DNA from: Pyrrhosoma nymphula
Lineage: Eukaryota; Arthropoda; Insecta; Odonata; Coenagrionidae
Length of the DNA: 64,000 nucleotides
NCBI GenBank assembly: GCA_963573305.1
Contig: OY754333.1
Coordinates: 13,414,599 to 13,478,598, forward strand
Reading direction: 5' to 3'
The position numbers and the translations under genes were made by a program. A model generated the notes under the pieces. The model saw only the letters and a program-made list of their open reading frames with translations. It was not told the origin of the DNA and made no database searches. Shown here one piece after another: positions 53,350-64,000 of the stretch; positions within the stretch are counted from its first letter, which is position 1, and each line of letters opens with the position of its first letter.

Positions 53350-55636
53350 AGGATACATCGAAAAAACATTTTTACAAAATTTCTATTTGAAATTTTGGGG
53401 AAAGGTGCGATTCTAGCCACAGACACAGCAAATAAAATATTTTCGAAAAATATTTATATTTAGAGGTGACCCCCCCTCCATTAAGTTTTAGCTGTTCAAA
53501 AATACCCGTATTGAGATCAATTCTAGTAATGTTCTCCCAGATTTTTTTAAATCGTAAAATTGAATTAATAGGGAACTCAATACTGCTCTGACAGTTGATA
53601 GTAACTATTTTGCTTTATTTTTTCAAATAACTGCAATATTTTTGATGAAAATTAAAGGTTTTTTGCTGAATTATAGGATATTAGGGTGGAAGCCAGTCGT
53701 CCCTCTTGCGCATGGAGATGTGGGGGGTCACGAACACATTCTGCAAGGGAAAATATTCATTACCGCATAGCCAAAGGCAGTACATTGCTAATGTGAACTC
53801 TAGTTTACACTAAAATACCTTAGGTTTGGTTGGAAAAACGTGTACTTGGAAGTCCTTTTTTGACCTGAAAGCTGGCAGAGCACGTTGTGACTCTTTCACG
53901 TGAACAGCCAGCTTTCTAACCCTTTTCCTCTCATCAAAAAGCATTGCCAGAAGTACATGTTCTGGATGCCTAAATTATGCATTTTCCTGAATTACTGGGA
54001 AAACTACGTATTTGCCAAGCTTTGGCAATAATTTGGCCCGGTTAATGAGAAGCCACAGATGCGTTGCACCGTCGACGCTAGTGATATGAGTCTTCACTGT
54101 GAATATCGTTGGAACGTAGACATTCAAAATATATTTCACTAGTAATGCCAAACTTGATGAAGGCGTGGCCACGGGCGTGTAGAGCCGGAGAATTCAAGCC
54201 GCTGCAGTGAACCATCTTTAGGTGAATACAGGACCAGGCATTGCGTGTGCCAGGTTAGCAGGACACTCGCCAGAACTAATCGCAACGGACATACGGAGCA
54301 AATAACGTTGATCGTTGGACAACACTTACATATTTACCTCTGGGGCGATGAAATGGACTTTCTCCAATTTCACCACGAGTGTGGCACATATCTAACTTCC
54401 AGCATTGGATCTGAATAGGCAGTAGGACTTTGCGTTAATCCGTCAAGCGCCATGAATAGATGTCGGAAGGGCAAATCATTAAATTGCAGTAGAGAAATAA
54501 GCCATTGGAATGGTCTACCTAGAGTAACATCCATAAGACGTATCACACCTCCCACGTCTCCAGTGTTCTCCACACAGCCGTATGACCCTGATGCTTTCAT
54601 TTCACTCAAATCAAGCTGATTCTTCGTTAGGTACCCCATTACGTTTTGGTGATTTTTTTTGGAACTGCCTATATCACCTTGAGTTTTGTAACCTATGTAA
54701 CGGTTACCTGGCTCCTCGATTTGCACTATACGGTCTTCTGTCATCGTAGTTTTAGCGCAAGTAACATGCTTCCTACCGTCAAAATAAAGTGCGTTAAGCT
54801 TGTTATCCTTAAGATCCGCGTCCAAGTTGTCTGACAAGACTCATCTGCGATGCGTCACTTCCCTTATTACTTTGTTAGGGTTGACGACTTTTTTGTGTCA
54901 TCTGTGGTAAAACCGCAGTCAGAAAGGGTAGAGTTTTCAATCAGGGCAACAGAGGGAATAGGAACTCCGGTGCGGTCAACTACTAAGGCAACGTTCGACA
55001 GTTTGAGTCTATTCTTGTCCGTAGGGTGCTTCAGTTTTATATCCATCCATGGATCCATCCTGGCAAAAATTGAGTCATGACGTGCTGTACTCCTTCAGGT
55101 CAAAAAAGGACTTCTATGTAAACGTCTTTCTAACTCAACCTTGGGTATTTTAGAGTAAAATACAGTTCACAATAACAATGTACTGCCTTTTGCTATGCGG
55201 TATTGAATATTTTCCCTTGCAGAATGTGTTCGTGACACCCCACATCTCCATGTGCAAGAGGAACGATTGGCTTTCACCCTTAAACCCTATAATTCAGCAA
55301 AAAACCCTTTATTTTTATTAAAAAATATTGTAGTTAATTGAAAAAATAAAGTAAAATAGTTACTATCAACTGTCGGAGCGGTATTGAGTTCCCTGTTAAT
55401 TCAATCTTACGATTTAAAAAAATCCGGGAGAAAATCACTAGAATTGACCCCAAAACGGCAATTTTTGGCCAGCTTAATCTTCAGGAGGGGGGGGGGGGGG
55501 GTGAGACCCCTAAATATAAATATTTTTCAAAAATATTTTATTTGCTGTAGTTGTGGATAGAATCGAACCATTTCCCAAAATTTCAAATCGATAAAAAAAA
55601 AAAATGTTTTTCGATGTATTTGCATTAATGAGTACT
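53341..55636 (-). mobile_element. Long-TIR DNA transposon with 9-bp duplication
   Basis: ATGAGTACT occurs at 53341-53349 and 55628-55636, enclosing an element whose arms (about 53350-53890 and 55081-55625) are inverted copies of about 540 bases. Shared words include AATAAAATATTTT, TTGAAATTTTGGG and GTACTGCCTTTTGCTATGCG. A 9-bp target duplication and arms of hundreds of bases fit Mutator-like elements. The target copy coincides with the end of the palindromic MITE, so the element inserted at the MITE edge. The internal gene is broken. Confidence 0.65.
54370..55058 (-). pseudogene. Transposon-borne protein of unnamed arthropod family, frameshifted
   Basis: The minus-strand reading gives an N-terminal segment (54867-55058) with RLKLSNVALVVDRTGV, then a frameshift near a run of A (about 54890) and a TGA. 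The second segment (54370-54837) has ALYFDGRKH, GGVIRLMDVTLGRPFQW and LLQFNDLPFRHLF. I know this order (V-D-R-x-G-V; L-x-F-D-G-R; G-V-I-R-L-x-E-x-x-L-G-R-P-x-Q-W; L-P-x-R-H-L-F) from an unnamed protein family that is repeated many times in arthropod genomes, but not its biochemical role. It lies between long inverted arms, so it may be the element's own gene. Non-functional here. Confidence 0.55.
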
Positions 55637-55639
55637 CCT

Positions 55640-56250
55640 TTAGTTGTAGTTACCGGTATGATCAGCATAAACTCCCAGCACAATGGAAATTCAGCGGACT
55701 ATATTAATAGTCCAGCATCCATGTTACCTTTTTCAGCCAATTGCACTCATGAATACCAGCTCCAATCAAAATAAGCAGCCAATTACATTTGCGATTTTGG
55801 CTCACATTAAATGAGACTTGAGAATTAAATATTTTTACTGAAGTAGTAGGTTTCAATCAAAAGGTATATTAATTTTACTTTTAAGGTACGGTTTAATTAA
55901 TTAGGGTACATTAATATTACTGTAAAAAATGTGATTCATGACAGCTTGGTTATTTTTAGGCTACCATTCAGATCAGTATTCAATCATTACTGACAAAGGA
56001 TTTTGTAAATAAGTACTGCGTTTGGATTGTATTGTACATACATATACAAGTAAGACCACTAATATACTCTTCAAGCTAATTTCGTGCAATTTTCCATTCA
56101 TAACGATAAAAACTAAAACATATCACAACATTCTACACATGCCCAGAGATTGATATCACTGGTTGATTGAAAATATCTTATTTATCTCAATATTATATAT
56201 TATCGCATTTTAGTGAAAATTCTTATACTTTTTAAACACTTTTTAACGCG
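55640..56250. other. AT-rich DNA, nothing recognised
   Basis: No gene or repeat that I can support. Confidence 0.45.
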
Positions 56251-56487
56251 ACTGCTGTCGTGAAATTCACAGTGAAAAAATCATTCGCCTGGACTGGGAT
56301 TCGGAGCCTGGGTAGCTTAACTGGTAGAGCACTCGGCGCGAAATCGGGGGGGGTCTGGGTTCGAATCCCAGCCCAGGCGAATGATTTTTTCACTGTGAAT
56401 TTCACACAATTGTGTGACCACTAGCGGGTGACTCCGTTAAAGTTATTGCGCGGCCAGTTCCGCAGTTCATTGAATGCCACTGCTGTC
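56251..56487 (+). mobile_element. SINE- or MITE-like unit with tRNA-like core in a palindrome
   Basis: ACTGCTGTC at 56251-56259 and 56479-56487 is a 9-base direct repeat, a possible target duplication. Inside, GTGAAATTCACAGTGAAAAA...GCCTGGACTGGGATTCG (56260-56304) is the inverted copy of 56361-56405, enclosing a tRNA-like cloverleaf. A 70-base tail follows with GTGACCACTAGCGGGTGACTCCG. Confidence 0.5.
56306..56379 (+). tRNA. tRNA-like sequence, probably a pseudo-tRNA
   Basis: A full cloverleaf can be drawn. The acceptor GCCTGGG pairs with CCCAGGC (7 of 7). D arm is GCTT/GAGC with loop AACTGGTA, anticodon stem CTCGG/TCGGG with loop CGCGAAA, T arm CTGGG-TTCGAAT-CCCAG, discriminator G. Both internal promoter boxes are good (TAGCTTAACTGG and GGTTCGAATCC). 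Position 33 is G instead of the invariant U, and by position the anticodon would be CGA (Ser), without the long variable arm a serine tRNA needs. That and the palindromic setting make a repeat-borne pseudo-tRNA more likely than a working gene. Confidence 0.5.
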
Positions 56488-59400
56488 ATTCACAAATGTG
56501 TAAAATTCACAAAAATGGGGCTGACGAACTGATTAACTTTATTATCTCGGAAATGACATATTCAGAAGCTCTTTCCAACATAAATCTTCTTTATGATCAC
56601 CCTGTTTCCCTTTAGGTTTCATTAAAGTGCTCCTGAATAAGCACTTAGTAAGTATTGGCTGTGTGCCGGAAACGCCATTATGTCGCATTGCTCTTTGGTG
56701 ACTTTTCCAGTACCACTAACATGTGTAAATAATTTTCATTTCCATTGCTTCCTTCTTTTGTGTTATATTGTTCCCGTCGGTTTTGTTGTTTGCCTCGAAT
56801 TTTTTTTCGTATTATTCCCAGTTTATAGTCGAAACAATAACATTTTATTGGAGGGATTATGCAAAACCCATATATCTCCGTCATAGCTCATATAAACACT
56901 TTATTTCTTATACATTCTCCGCCTTTTTGCTTTCTCCGATTGTTATGCATTCCTATTTTTTACTGACGGAATATTAAATTTTATAAGAGAGTCATTGAAT
57001 ACCATGTTTATCCAAAATAGACCCGTTTATCTCTCCCTATGCTGGGTCGATAACTTCATTTTCCGTTTCCTTTGACCGCACCACGTTTCCACTTATTCGT
57101 AGGCTTGTTTCACCACCCTATGCCCACACAGGCAATCTGTGAATGAGAGTTATTATTTCGTAAGATATTTCGTATCATTAGAGTTATTATTTCGTCTATA
57201 ACAGATGAAATGCGCATAAAAATTGATAAATGGTTCTAAAGAAAGGAAAGTTTGAATGATTCAGTTTTATTTATGTTATTATGTTAGTTAGGGGGTGAAT
57301 TCCACTTAGTTTTACTGAGTTTAACTTTCAACTAATAACCGCGAGAGAAATAGTGGCTATCAATTAAATGTAAGGGTTTGGAACCATGATGAAAAAAGTT
57401 AAAAAGAATTTTTTGTCTTCTACATAAACCCTAAAGTTACCTATTCATAATTCCACTCATAATTATATAAGTAAGATGAACGGCGATGCGGAACATGGAT
57501 CGAAGAAAAATAACATTAACATATACCGATTCAAGTTTCTTTAGTGCTTCATGTTAAAACCTAAATACAAATAAAAAGATAAAGGCTTCGAAATTATTTT
57601 AATAAGAGACTAACTACACACTTATCTTCAATATTTCTGATTTCCTAAGATCATTTTGCTCGAATTTTTATTAAAGAGAACGAGCAGTAAATGGTTTCAC
57701 CAGGGATGATTTCTCAGGGGTCTTTATGGCCATCTCACTGAAGCCAACGCCGAAAAATTGTAGACTCGCTTAATGTTTACCTAAATTTATTTTTGCCGAG
57801 AGCCAACATTATTCCATGCGTGATACGTGAGGCGTAGAGAAATGCTTTCCTGAGATAAAATTAAACATATCAAATAAAATTTCTGGATTCCACGAATTAA
57901 ACCAGGCATGCGTCTCAAAATGATTTATTTCTGAGTACTATTTCATGGCGTCCAAATGCCTACGCCTCCTCATTAAAATTATCAAAGCAACTTACAATTC
58001 CTCGCCAAACAACAACGAAAATCATCATTGCTCATCAATATCAAGATTAATTAAATTGGAGCAATAACTCCAAAAATGCATATCATTACTATGCCAACTT
58101 TTACTTGTTACACTGATAAAATTTAAAGCACTGAAGCAGTTGTCCTCATCATTTTGACTATGAGAACAATATACAGCGGATTTTCTCGAGATATTATGTT
58201 ACACTAGAATAAATATGCATGTGGTTTTTTAACAATGCATAAAATGTCTTCTAATAACCTAACAAACATGATTAGTTGGAGCTACTTTGATGCCAATATG
58301 ATAATAATTTTTTTTTCAATTAAAACGGGTGCCTTTTTATGGCCTAAGCACCCCTGTTCCTGCCACTCTCTTGATCAATATAAGGAACCAGCGGCACCCT
58401 ACCTTGAGCGTAATTCATCTCCTTGGGCTACTTGCTGACCTTTGAGCATTATGCTTAAATTTAATTAAATAAAGTATCCATTTAAATAGACGACTGTCTA
58501 CACAAATAAAGTATTTTTAAAGAAATATTAACACATTTGAACTAAAATTAATGAAAATAAATAAAAATGATGCGCGAAGACCAATCAATGAACGACAACG
58601 CAGATACATTCACGTGAAACTCAAGGTGTGATCCCTGACATAGCCACATTTATTTTATTGCATAGCATCCATCTTTGTTGTATGGCGTCGGGATACATCT
58701 AATAATTAAATATTGTCAAATAAGTTTCAATGTTTTGATCTTAAAATTCAGTTTTCGGGGTGCAGTTCTGTGAAGACCATTTTACTCAAAAATCTCAACA
58801 ACCACCCTTTTTCCTTTTTCACCAACCCCTAAAATCAAGCATATCAATAAGCAAATGGATGAATAATAAACAAATTCAAGTAAAAACATTAAACGCAAAT
58901 TCAGTGATGCAATACCAATAGCAAGATTAAATTAAAAAGTGCAAGCATAAGACTTTTACAGCAATAATAAATTACATGTGTAAATAAATTGTAAGTTGTA
59001 TCATGGCAGATGTGGTGGAACTCATTCATAGTAATGATATTTAATAGCAGTTTTACACTTTTTATTTATTTAATAAAAATTGGAAAACTGCTAAGAAATT
59101 TCATCACGACATATGTAAATATTCAATAGTAATATTTTCAAATTGAACTCAAATTCCTCACTAAATACCCTGTTCGACTTCCTAACCACATACCTAATTC
59201 AAGGGTAAGAGTAAGCCACACGAAAGCCCTGTTGGCGGCGACCATAGTAACGTTTTTACCCTGGCAAACCTACCACTGATATATATGTACAAGAGCTGTT
59301 TTCTGCCATGCAAATGCACTTATTGGTGAACATGCACAATGGTGATTGAAGACAGGTGCGAATGTGGGTAGAACCTACCAAAGTTCCATACAATGTTAAA

Positions 59401-60429
59401 AATCTAGAAAAGTGACCGGGATATTAGAGAAGAGAGATATAGATTCAAAGAGAGTCATAGTCGATAATACAAAGCAACGTATTATTCCAGAGCACCAAAC
59501 TATTTAATATTTTCGTTCCAAAATATTATTCATTTTTTGACGTATTCCTCATAAATATCTTGGTACCTGGACTAGTTTTAGTTATTAGTTTAATCTTAAA
59601 CGAATTCACCAAGAAAGATATGGTTGAATATCCTGGAAATCTCTGAAGAGGAGAAATATTTGTCATTAAAATAAGAAACTGTGTATGTAGCAATGCAGAA
59701 TGTTGCATATGTAAAGGAGGCTTGAAAGGATCGGGCAGTATGGAGGAACTTCTTGAACTCGAAGCCAGTTTTCTAAGTCAAACGCAAAGCATTAAGCTCT
59801 TTTGAAATTGTCTACCCCGAGAGGGAACGGCATGATAGGCAAGTATGTATTTACGAGTGTAGAACTAGTTTCACTCTGCAAGAGTTAAGCCAAATCTATG
59901 CTATTTGCAGTATATCGCAGACACCGGGAGGATATGACTGAATGACTGAATGACTCGTCCCGATATTAATACATTAGACGCACTTCCAGGAAACCGACAG
60001 ACACACAGCTGGTTATTCATATTAATCCACCAAAAGGTGCATTTTTTATCGGGATGCCATGGTAGTGTCCTGTCAATACGTTTTTCTGGAGAACAAAAGG
60101 TCTGAGGATTAATTCCAAGTCCTACAGGTCTTTATTCCTCTGGGAGTATCTCAAGCATTGGTTTTCGTTCGCCATTTATAAAGTATTGAAATGGTTGCTT
60201 TGTAACGGGTTGTGGCAATATATAAGATATACCATCGTGGAAAGAGACATCTTTGAACATGCCTTGTTAGTGGAATGGATGGACATCGTCAAAATTTCAC
60301 CTTTGATTGTCATGGAATTGTTGCACGGTATTTAGTTCCTATAGATGTTCCCAGAAGTTGCCAAAAGAATTGGGGTAAGTCTATGACATATTAATTTTCT
60401 CGGATCGAGGATAGAGGGGATCAAGTTAA
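56488..60429. other. AT-rich DNA, nothing recognised
   Basis: Only chance frames of up to about 69 codons. No RNA gene, terminal repeat or domain that I can support. A short TGACTGAA triplication occurs near 59936-59955. Confidence 0.45.
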
Positions 60430-60640
60430 CGTTGGCGGCTCGAGTACTGGCTTTCCATGCCTAGGGTCCGGGTTTGAATCCTGACGGTGGATATAATTTT
60501 ACGATAGAATCCCAATCCTTGTTTGTATGGTATGCTGAGAACATTAAAACTTTGGTACTCCGTCCTTCAGATGGCACGTTAAACTGGGGAACACTTAGTT
60601 CCTCTCGTTAAGAGGTGAAATGAAGATTAATCACTGATAC
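60430..60640 (+). repeat. tRNA-derived SINE, head and body
   Basis: The head has a B-box-like GGGTTTGAATCC (60471-60482) preceded by GGCGGCTCGAGTACTGG, then body words AGAATCCCAATCC, GGTACTCCGTCC, GGCACGTTAAACTGGGG and CTCGTTAAGAGG. These match the copy at 29960-30270 in order. Confidence 0.6.
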
Positions 60641-61109
60641 AAATATCATGAAATTTTATAGAACAAAGAAAGACCTGTGAACGAGACCTGTTATAAAATT
60701 AGCAACCAGGCAGCCAAAAATTTCCATGTGGAGTGAAGCGTTTCATGGTACAGAAAAATATACTTTGCGGAAAGAGGTCGAAAATAGACTGCCGTCATAT
60801 TAGATGTGCATGTGGAGGAGGAGGAATGAAAAAAAAGCGGTAGACGGCATAGAAACTGACGAGGAAGTGCTCTGCATGGTGGATGAGGAAAGGAAAATGA
60901 TGGAAGAGAGATTAGACTGAGGCTGAGTAGGTGTTTGGATGAGGAAATAGGGGGGAGGATGCTGAATGACCGGGAAAAGGAAAGAAACAGAAAAGGCTTT
61001 CTGGATGAGATGACGTGAAGTAGGACGTATGCTTAGATGAAGACAGAAATCGTAAATGGAAATAGTGGCCTTCGCCTGTAAAAATGCTGATTTTTTTACT
61101 ACATCATTT
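60641..61109. other. Purine-rich DNA between SINE pieces
   Basis: GA-rich sequence (GGAGGAGGAATGAAAA and similar) without coding signals. It separates the SINE body from a matching SINE tail and may be an insertion. Confidence 0.35.
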
Positions 61110-61275
61110 TAAACCTACCTTAGCCGGTAGTATACCCTATAAATAGTAATGCCGACGCCAGGTTTATTTCCTCAACCTCCTAAATCAGCATCACCTTATC
61201 AACGTACCCACCGCTTACTCGTGACGCAAATGACAAGAGCTGTCGTTTGCCTACCCGATTGACAATCAACCCAAC
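61110..61275 (+). repeat. SINE tail fragment
   Basis: TAATGCCGACGCCAGG, CTAAATCA, AACGTACCCACC and GACAAGAGCTGTCG match the 3' half of the copy at 30112-30240 (TAATGCCGACGTCCG, AACATACCCACC). Confidence 0.5.
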
Positions 61276-61409
61276 AATATAATTTTGAAAATAAAGGGTG
61301 GAAACGAAATGTATTTTAGGAAGAAAGTTATATAATAACCAATATCTTCAAAATAAACGTAGATTCGGGTTTATGGTCTACAAATGATCGAGGTTAAAGT
61401 TATATACTA

Positions 61410-61480
61410 ACCCTCTTGTTTGGCATAGTGGTCCACGCCATGACCAGGAAAGTCAGTAGTTGGATTCCACATTCAGGGAC
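61410..61480 (+). repeat. tRNA-like SINE head, weak
   Basis: TTTGGCATAGTGGTCCACGC resembles an A box and AGTTGGATTCCAC a degraded B box at tRNA-like spacing. No matching body was recognised. Confidence 0.3.
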
Positions 61481-61549
61481 CTCTTTTTTACTCTGGTTTT
61501 TCCCCTTTCACCCTTCCCACTGAATCGGGAGGGTCTAAAAAGTACACGC

Positions 61550-62250
61550 GGAAGAAAATGCGAGGAAGGCACGTCAGGATACATCATTCGAGGGCCGGCC
61601 CTGGAGAAAAGGAGACTAGTTTTGTGTTTGCGACCCTTTCGGTTCACCTCAACTCCGCGTCTCTGACGGACACGTGTCGATTAGAATCGCTCCCTCTCTC
61701 TCTGTGTTTTCTTCCCTTTGAGCTCACGAGAAGAGAGGGAGAGGAGGAGGATATTTTGCAGCAGTGGAGAGAGATGGGGAGGCTAAGAGAAAGATCGCAG
61801 CGAGGAGATTCGACGGGGAAGTAGTGTTTGCAAGACGGGTAGGGGGACGTGAGGCGTCGGTGGGGTGGAGAAGGGAATAACTCACGTGACTTGACAGAGA
61901 CGTTTGTCTGGCGTCGGGGGGCTGATGTGTTCGCGCAGAGATCATGTAAATGGAACGACACCGCCGGCAGATAAAAGAACCTGGCCGAGCTCGCATGACA
62001 CGCCGGCCGGTTTAAAATTACACCCCGGATTGAGACGTTATTATGGCGGAAGCACACACATAGTACACACACACGTCTTGTCGCAGATCACGGCGGCCGC
62101 CAGATACAGGAAACGCAGCGGCTGCATGGTACTATTCCGAGCGATGAATGCATGTGGAAATGGAAGAATGTTATCTTCGGTGTGTTCATTAAAAAAAATA
62201 ACACTGGTCACGACGTCCTCGTTGGAATATTCATCGTGCAGCAATTAGTC
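61550..62250. other. GC/CpG-rich region
   Basis: GAGAGAGGGAGAGG and many CG dinucleotides (GGCGTCGGTGGGG, CGGCGGCCGCC, CACGCCGGCCGG). Frames on both strands are Ser/Arg-rich and do not look like genes. It may be a promoter region of a gene outside the window. Confidence 0.3.
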
Positions 62251-62902
62251 GCAATGGAGAGATAGCCGTTTCATGAATTAAAACACGTCCATTCTCATAT
62301 ACATGTACTAAAACAAACGTTCATACATAATTTCCCACTTAACATGGGCAATTTAAAATACAATTTTCATTCACAAGAAAATTAATCCAGCCTTCCAACA
62401 AATATAATTAAAAATATATTTCTTCGAATTTTAATTTGCAGTATAAAGCACACGAAAGCTTTACTCTTGCCTTTGTGCAAAGCCTAATTTTTTACTGAAT
62501 ATGACGTTAAAGGGATAAAACGCGTAGTTAACCAATTAAAATTCACAAGTGAGAGCTATCAAGTGTTTTATTGCAAATCATTTATGTACTGTTCCATCAA
62601 GTTTTGCCTGAGACTTGGTTGTGGTAAATCCAACATTAAATTATAAACGTTCATGAATTAGTATTCGCCGATCAAAAACTCATTAGCTGTTTGTTACAAC
62701 CGGATTTTGATGCCATTAAAAGCTTTTCCAATACATACCTCAAATTACATTAATTTTATCCATAATATTGGCTATACCCATTATTCAGGAAAGCGTAAGT
62801 TTCAAAAAACATTATAACCCAGTGGGGAGAGACCATGCAAAAGACATTCATGAACTAATTCAAAAGTAGTTCACCACTGAATTATCCTGAGCATACAACT
62901 AT
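62251..62902. other. AT-rich DNA, nothing recognised
   Basis: No feature that I can support. Confidence 0.45.
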
Positions 62903-63030
62903 AGAACGTTCATTGAATATTCAAGTGTGAACTATTCATTTGAGACTGTTTATAGATAGTTCATTGAGTGTTCAAGTGAGAACTATTCATTTGAGACTGT
63001 TCATAGATCGTTCATTTCCAGTCCACGAAG
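62903..63030. repeat. 51-bp tandem repeat, about 2.5 copies
   Basis: Units start at 62903, 62954 and 63005, each AGANNGTTCATTGARTRTTC followed by AAGTG.GAACTATTCATTTGAGACTGTTYAT (split here). The third is partial. Confidence 0.75.
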
Positions 63031-64000
63031 AATTATTCAAAAATGCTCCCTGGTTGGACATTTAAAGAACATCTTTAAACCATGCTTATTTGAATTGTCA
63101 TAACAATATATTAATTATATATTCTAGGGAATATTCTATCATACCATATGTACGATATTATTCCTAAAATTAATGCCTGCATGTTGTATCGCATTTTGTA
63201 CGTAATGAGTTAAGGTAGAACCTCTACTACAAGCACCTTCGATAACATGCCCTGATATTTTAATAAATTGCAGAGAACTTATGCCTTAATCGATCTGTGA
63301 AAAAATAATTGGGGGTAATCGGCCATTTAGCGCTGATAACAGGATTTGAAAATCGTCATTTTCAGCCTCAAATTACATTGCTCTTATGGCGGAACGGTGT
63401 CGTCCCTCACTTCAATATTTTATTTCTCGAGATTTTTCTCGACAAGGCTACCTCAAAAACGACCATATGGTGATTAAATAATCAACGGATATAATGAATT
63501 TTTTTCAGGTTACCTTATCGGCCATTTAAAGCGTATACTTATGTTTGAAAAGCGATGAAGAGTCTTACTTTCGTTCCGTAGCCGCCATATTGAAACAGAC
63601 TTGGCAACTATGTTCGAAGAGTAAACAAAAACATTGGAGTGAAACTATGCAAACAAACAAAGGTGCCGGACCGGAGTGAAACTATGTTATGTTGACAGTT
63701 ATACAGTGTTGTCGACTTCATCGTCAGCAATTATATATAATACATTTGTTTTAATTAGGTTTACATTAAAAGAGCAAAAGCACTCACTAGTTCTGTTGTT
63801 TTAATTCATCCCTAATTTTTTAATTATGCAGCTTTACTGCAGTTCCAGAGAAAGTTTTTAAATTCCTCTGAGACATGGCGTCAATATAAAAGCCATTATT
63901 CATATGACAGGATTACTTCATTTTGAAGAAAACTCATGTACCGTACAACCATGTTGATTGATTGAAAATTATTTTCAATTATTATAAATAACATTTTGTG
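63031..64000. other. AT-rich DNA, nothing recognised
   Basis: No gene, RNA or repeat that I can support to the end of the window. Confidence 0.45.

Noticed and set aside
56306..56379. Functional tRNA-Ser gene
   Set aside because: No U at position 33, no long variable arm and the setting within a palindrome argue against a working serine tRNA; kept as a tRNA-like feature.
1..64000. CRISPR arrays, operons, rRNA, prophage
   Set aside because: Introns, LTR elements, SINEs and absence of dense open frames show a eukaryotic genome; no regularly spaced short repeats of CRISPR type were seen.

Overview
This is a non-coding, transposon-filled stretch of an animal nuclear genome, most likely an arthropod. 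The evidence for that is the mixture of repeat families: Penelope-like retroelements (PLEs) with GIY-YIG ends, Gypsy-type LTR elements with arthropod-style integrases, a Tigger/pogo derivative with a spliced transposase, a hAT-type element, tRNA-headed SINEs, many foldback MITE-like units and long TA microsatellites on an AT-rich background. I found no convincing host protein-coding gene. A few CpG/GC-rich patches (about 30.9-31.3, 52.3-52.6 and 61.6-62.2 kb) and one CRE-plus-splice-donor arrangement near 33.3 kb could belong to neighbouring genes.

Layout. 0.6-4.7 kb: a Tigger/pogo-like DNA transposon with TA target duplication, whose transposase has lost its catalytic domain but keeps a visible intron. 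7.5-8.45 kb: the 3' end of a PLE (GIY-YIG part) bounded by inverted hammerhead-like motifs. 9.1 kb: a foldback unit. 13.9-16.2 kb: a hAT-type element with an 8-bp target duplication, hosting a PLE terminal fragment and a TA array. 16.8-17.5 kb: a long polypurine block. 20.3-21.6 kb: a Gypsy deletion derivative with two LTRs, an AATA target duplication and only the integrase tail. 29.06-29.32 kb: a small hammerhead-bearing foldback flanked by 12-bp direct repeats. 31.7-33.0 kb: a long-inverted-repeat mariner-type derivative.

34.7-47.1 kb is the centrepiece. A young LTR retrotransposon (LTRs about 1.35 kb, nearly identical; primer site matching tRNA-Lys) carries one open frame that fuses Gag directly to integrase, with protease, reverse transcriptase and RNase H missing. 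It sits in a TA array beside two nearly identical PLE copies arranged head-to-head as a giant palindrome (about 40.2-46.8 kb). One arm has a single nonsense codon; the other lacks the first 108 codons but is otherwise open. Both arms end in matching hammerhead-bearing foldbacks and TA arrays.

47.1-64 kb: mostly AT-rich unique-looking DNA with a LINE 3' scrap (51.8 kb), a palindromic MITE invaded by a long-TIR DNA transposon with a 9-bp duplication (53.2-55.6 kb), a cloverleaf-capable tRNA-like sequence inside a palindrome (56.3 kb), SINE pieces (60.4-61.5 kb) and a 51-bp tandem repeat (62.9 kb).

The recurrent theme is PLE-type termini with hammerhead-like cores, often as inverted pairs, next to TA microsatellites. 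Stem II of the core differs in sequence between copies yet still pairs, which argues that it is a functional RNA fold. Everything here was read by eye; no alignment, folding or database search was run.
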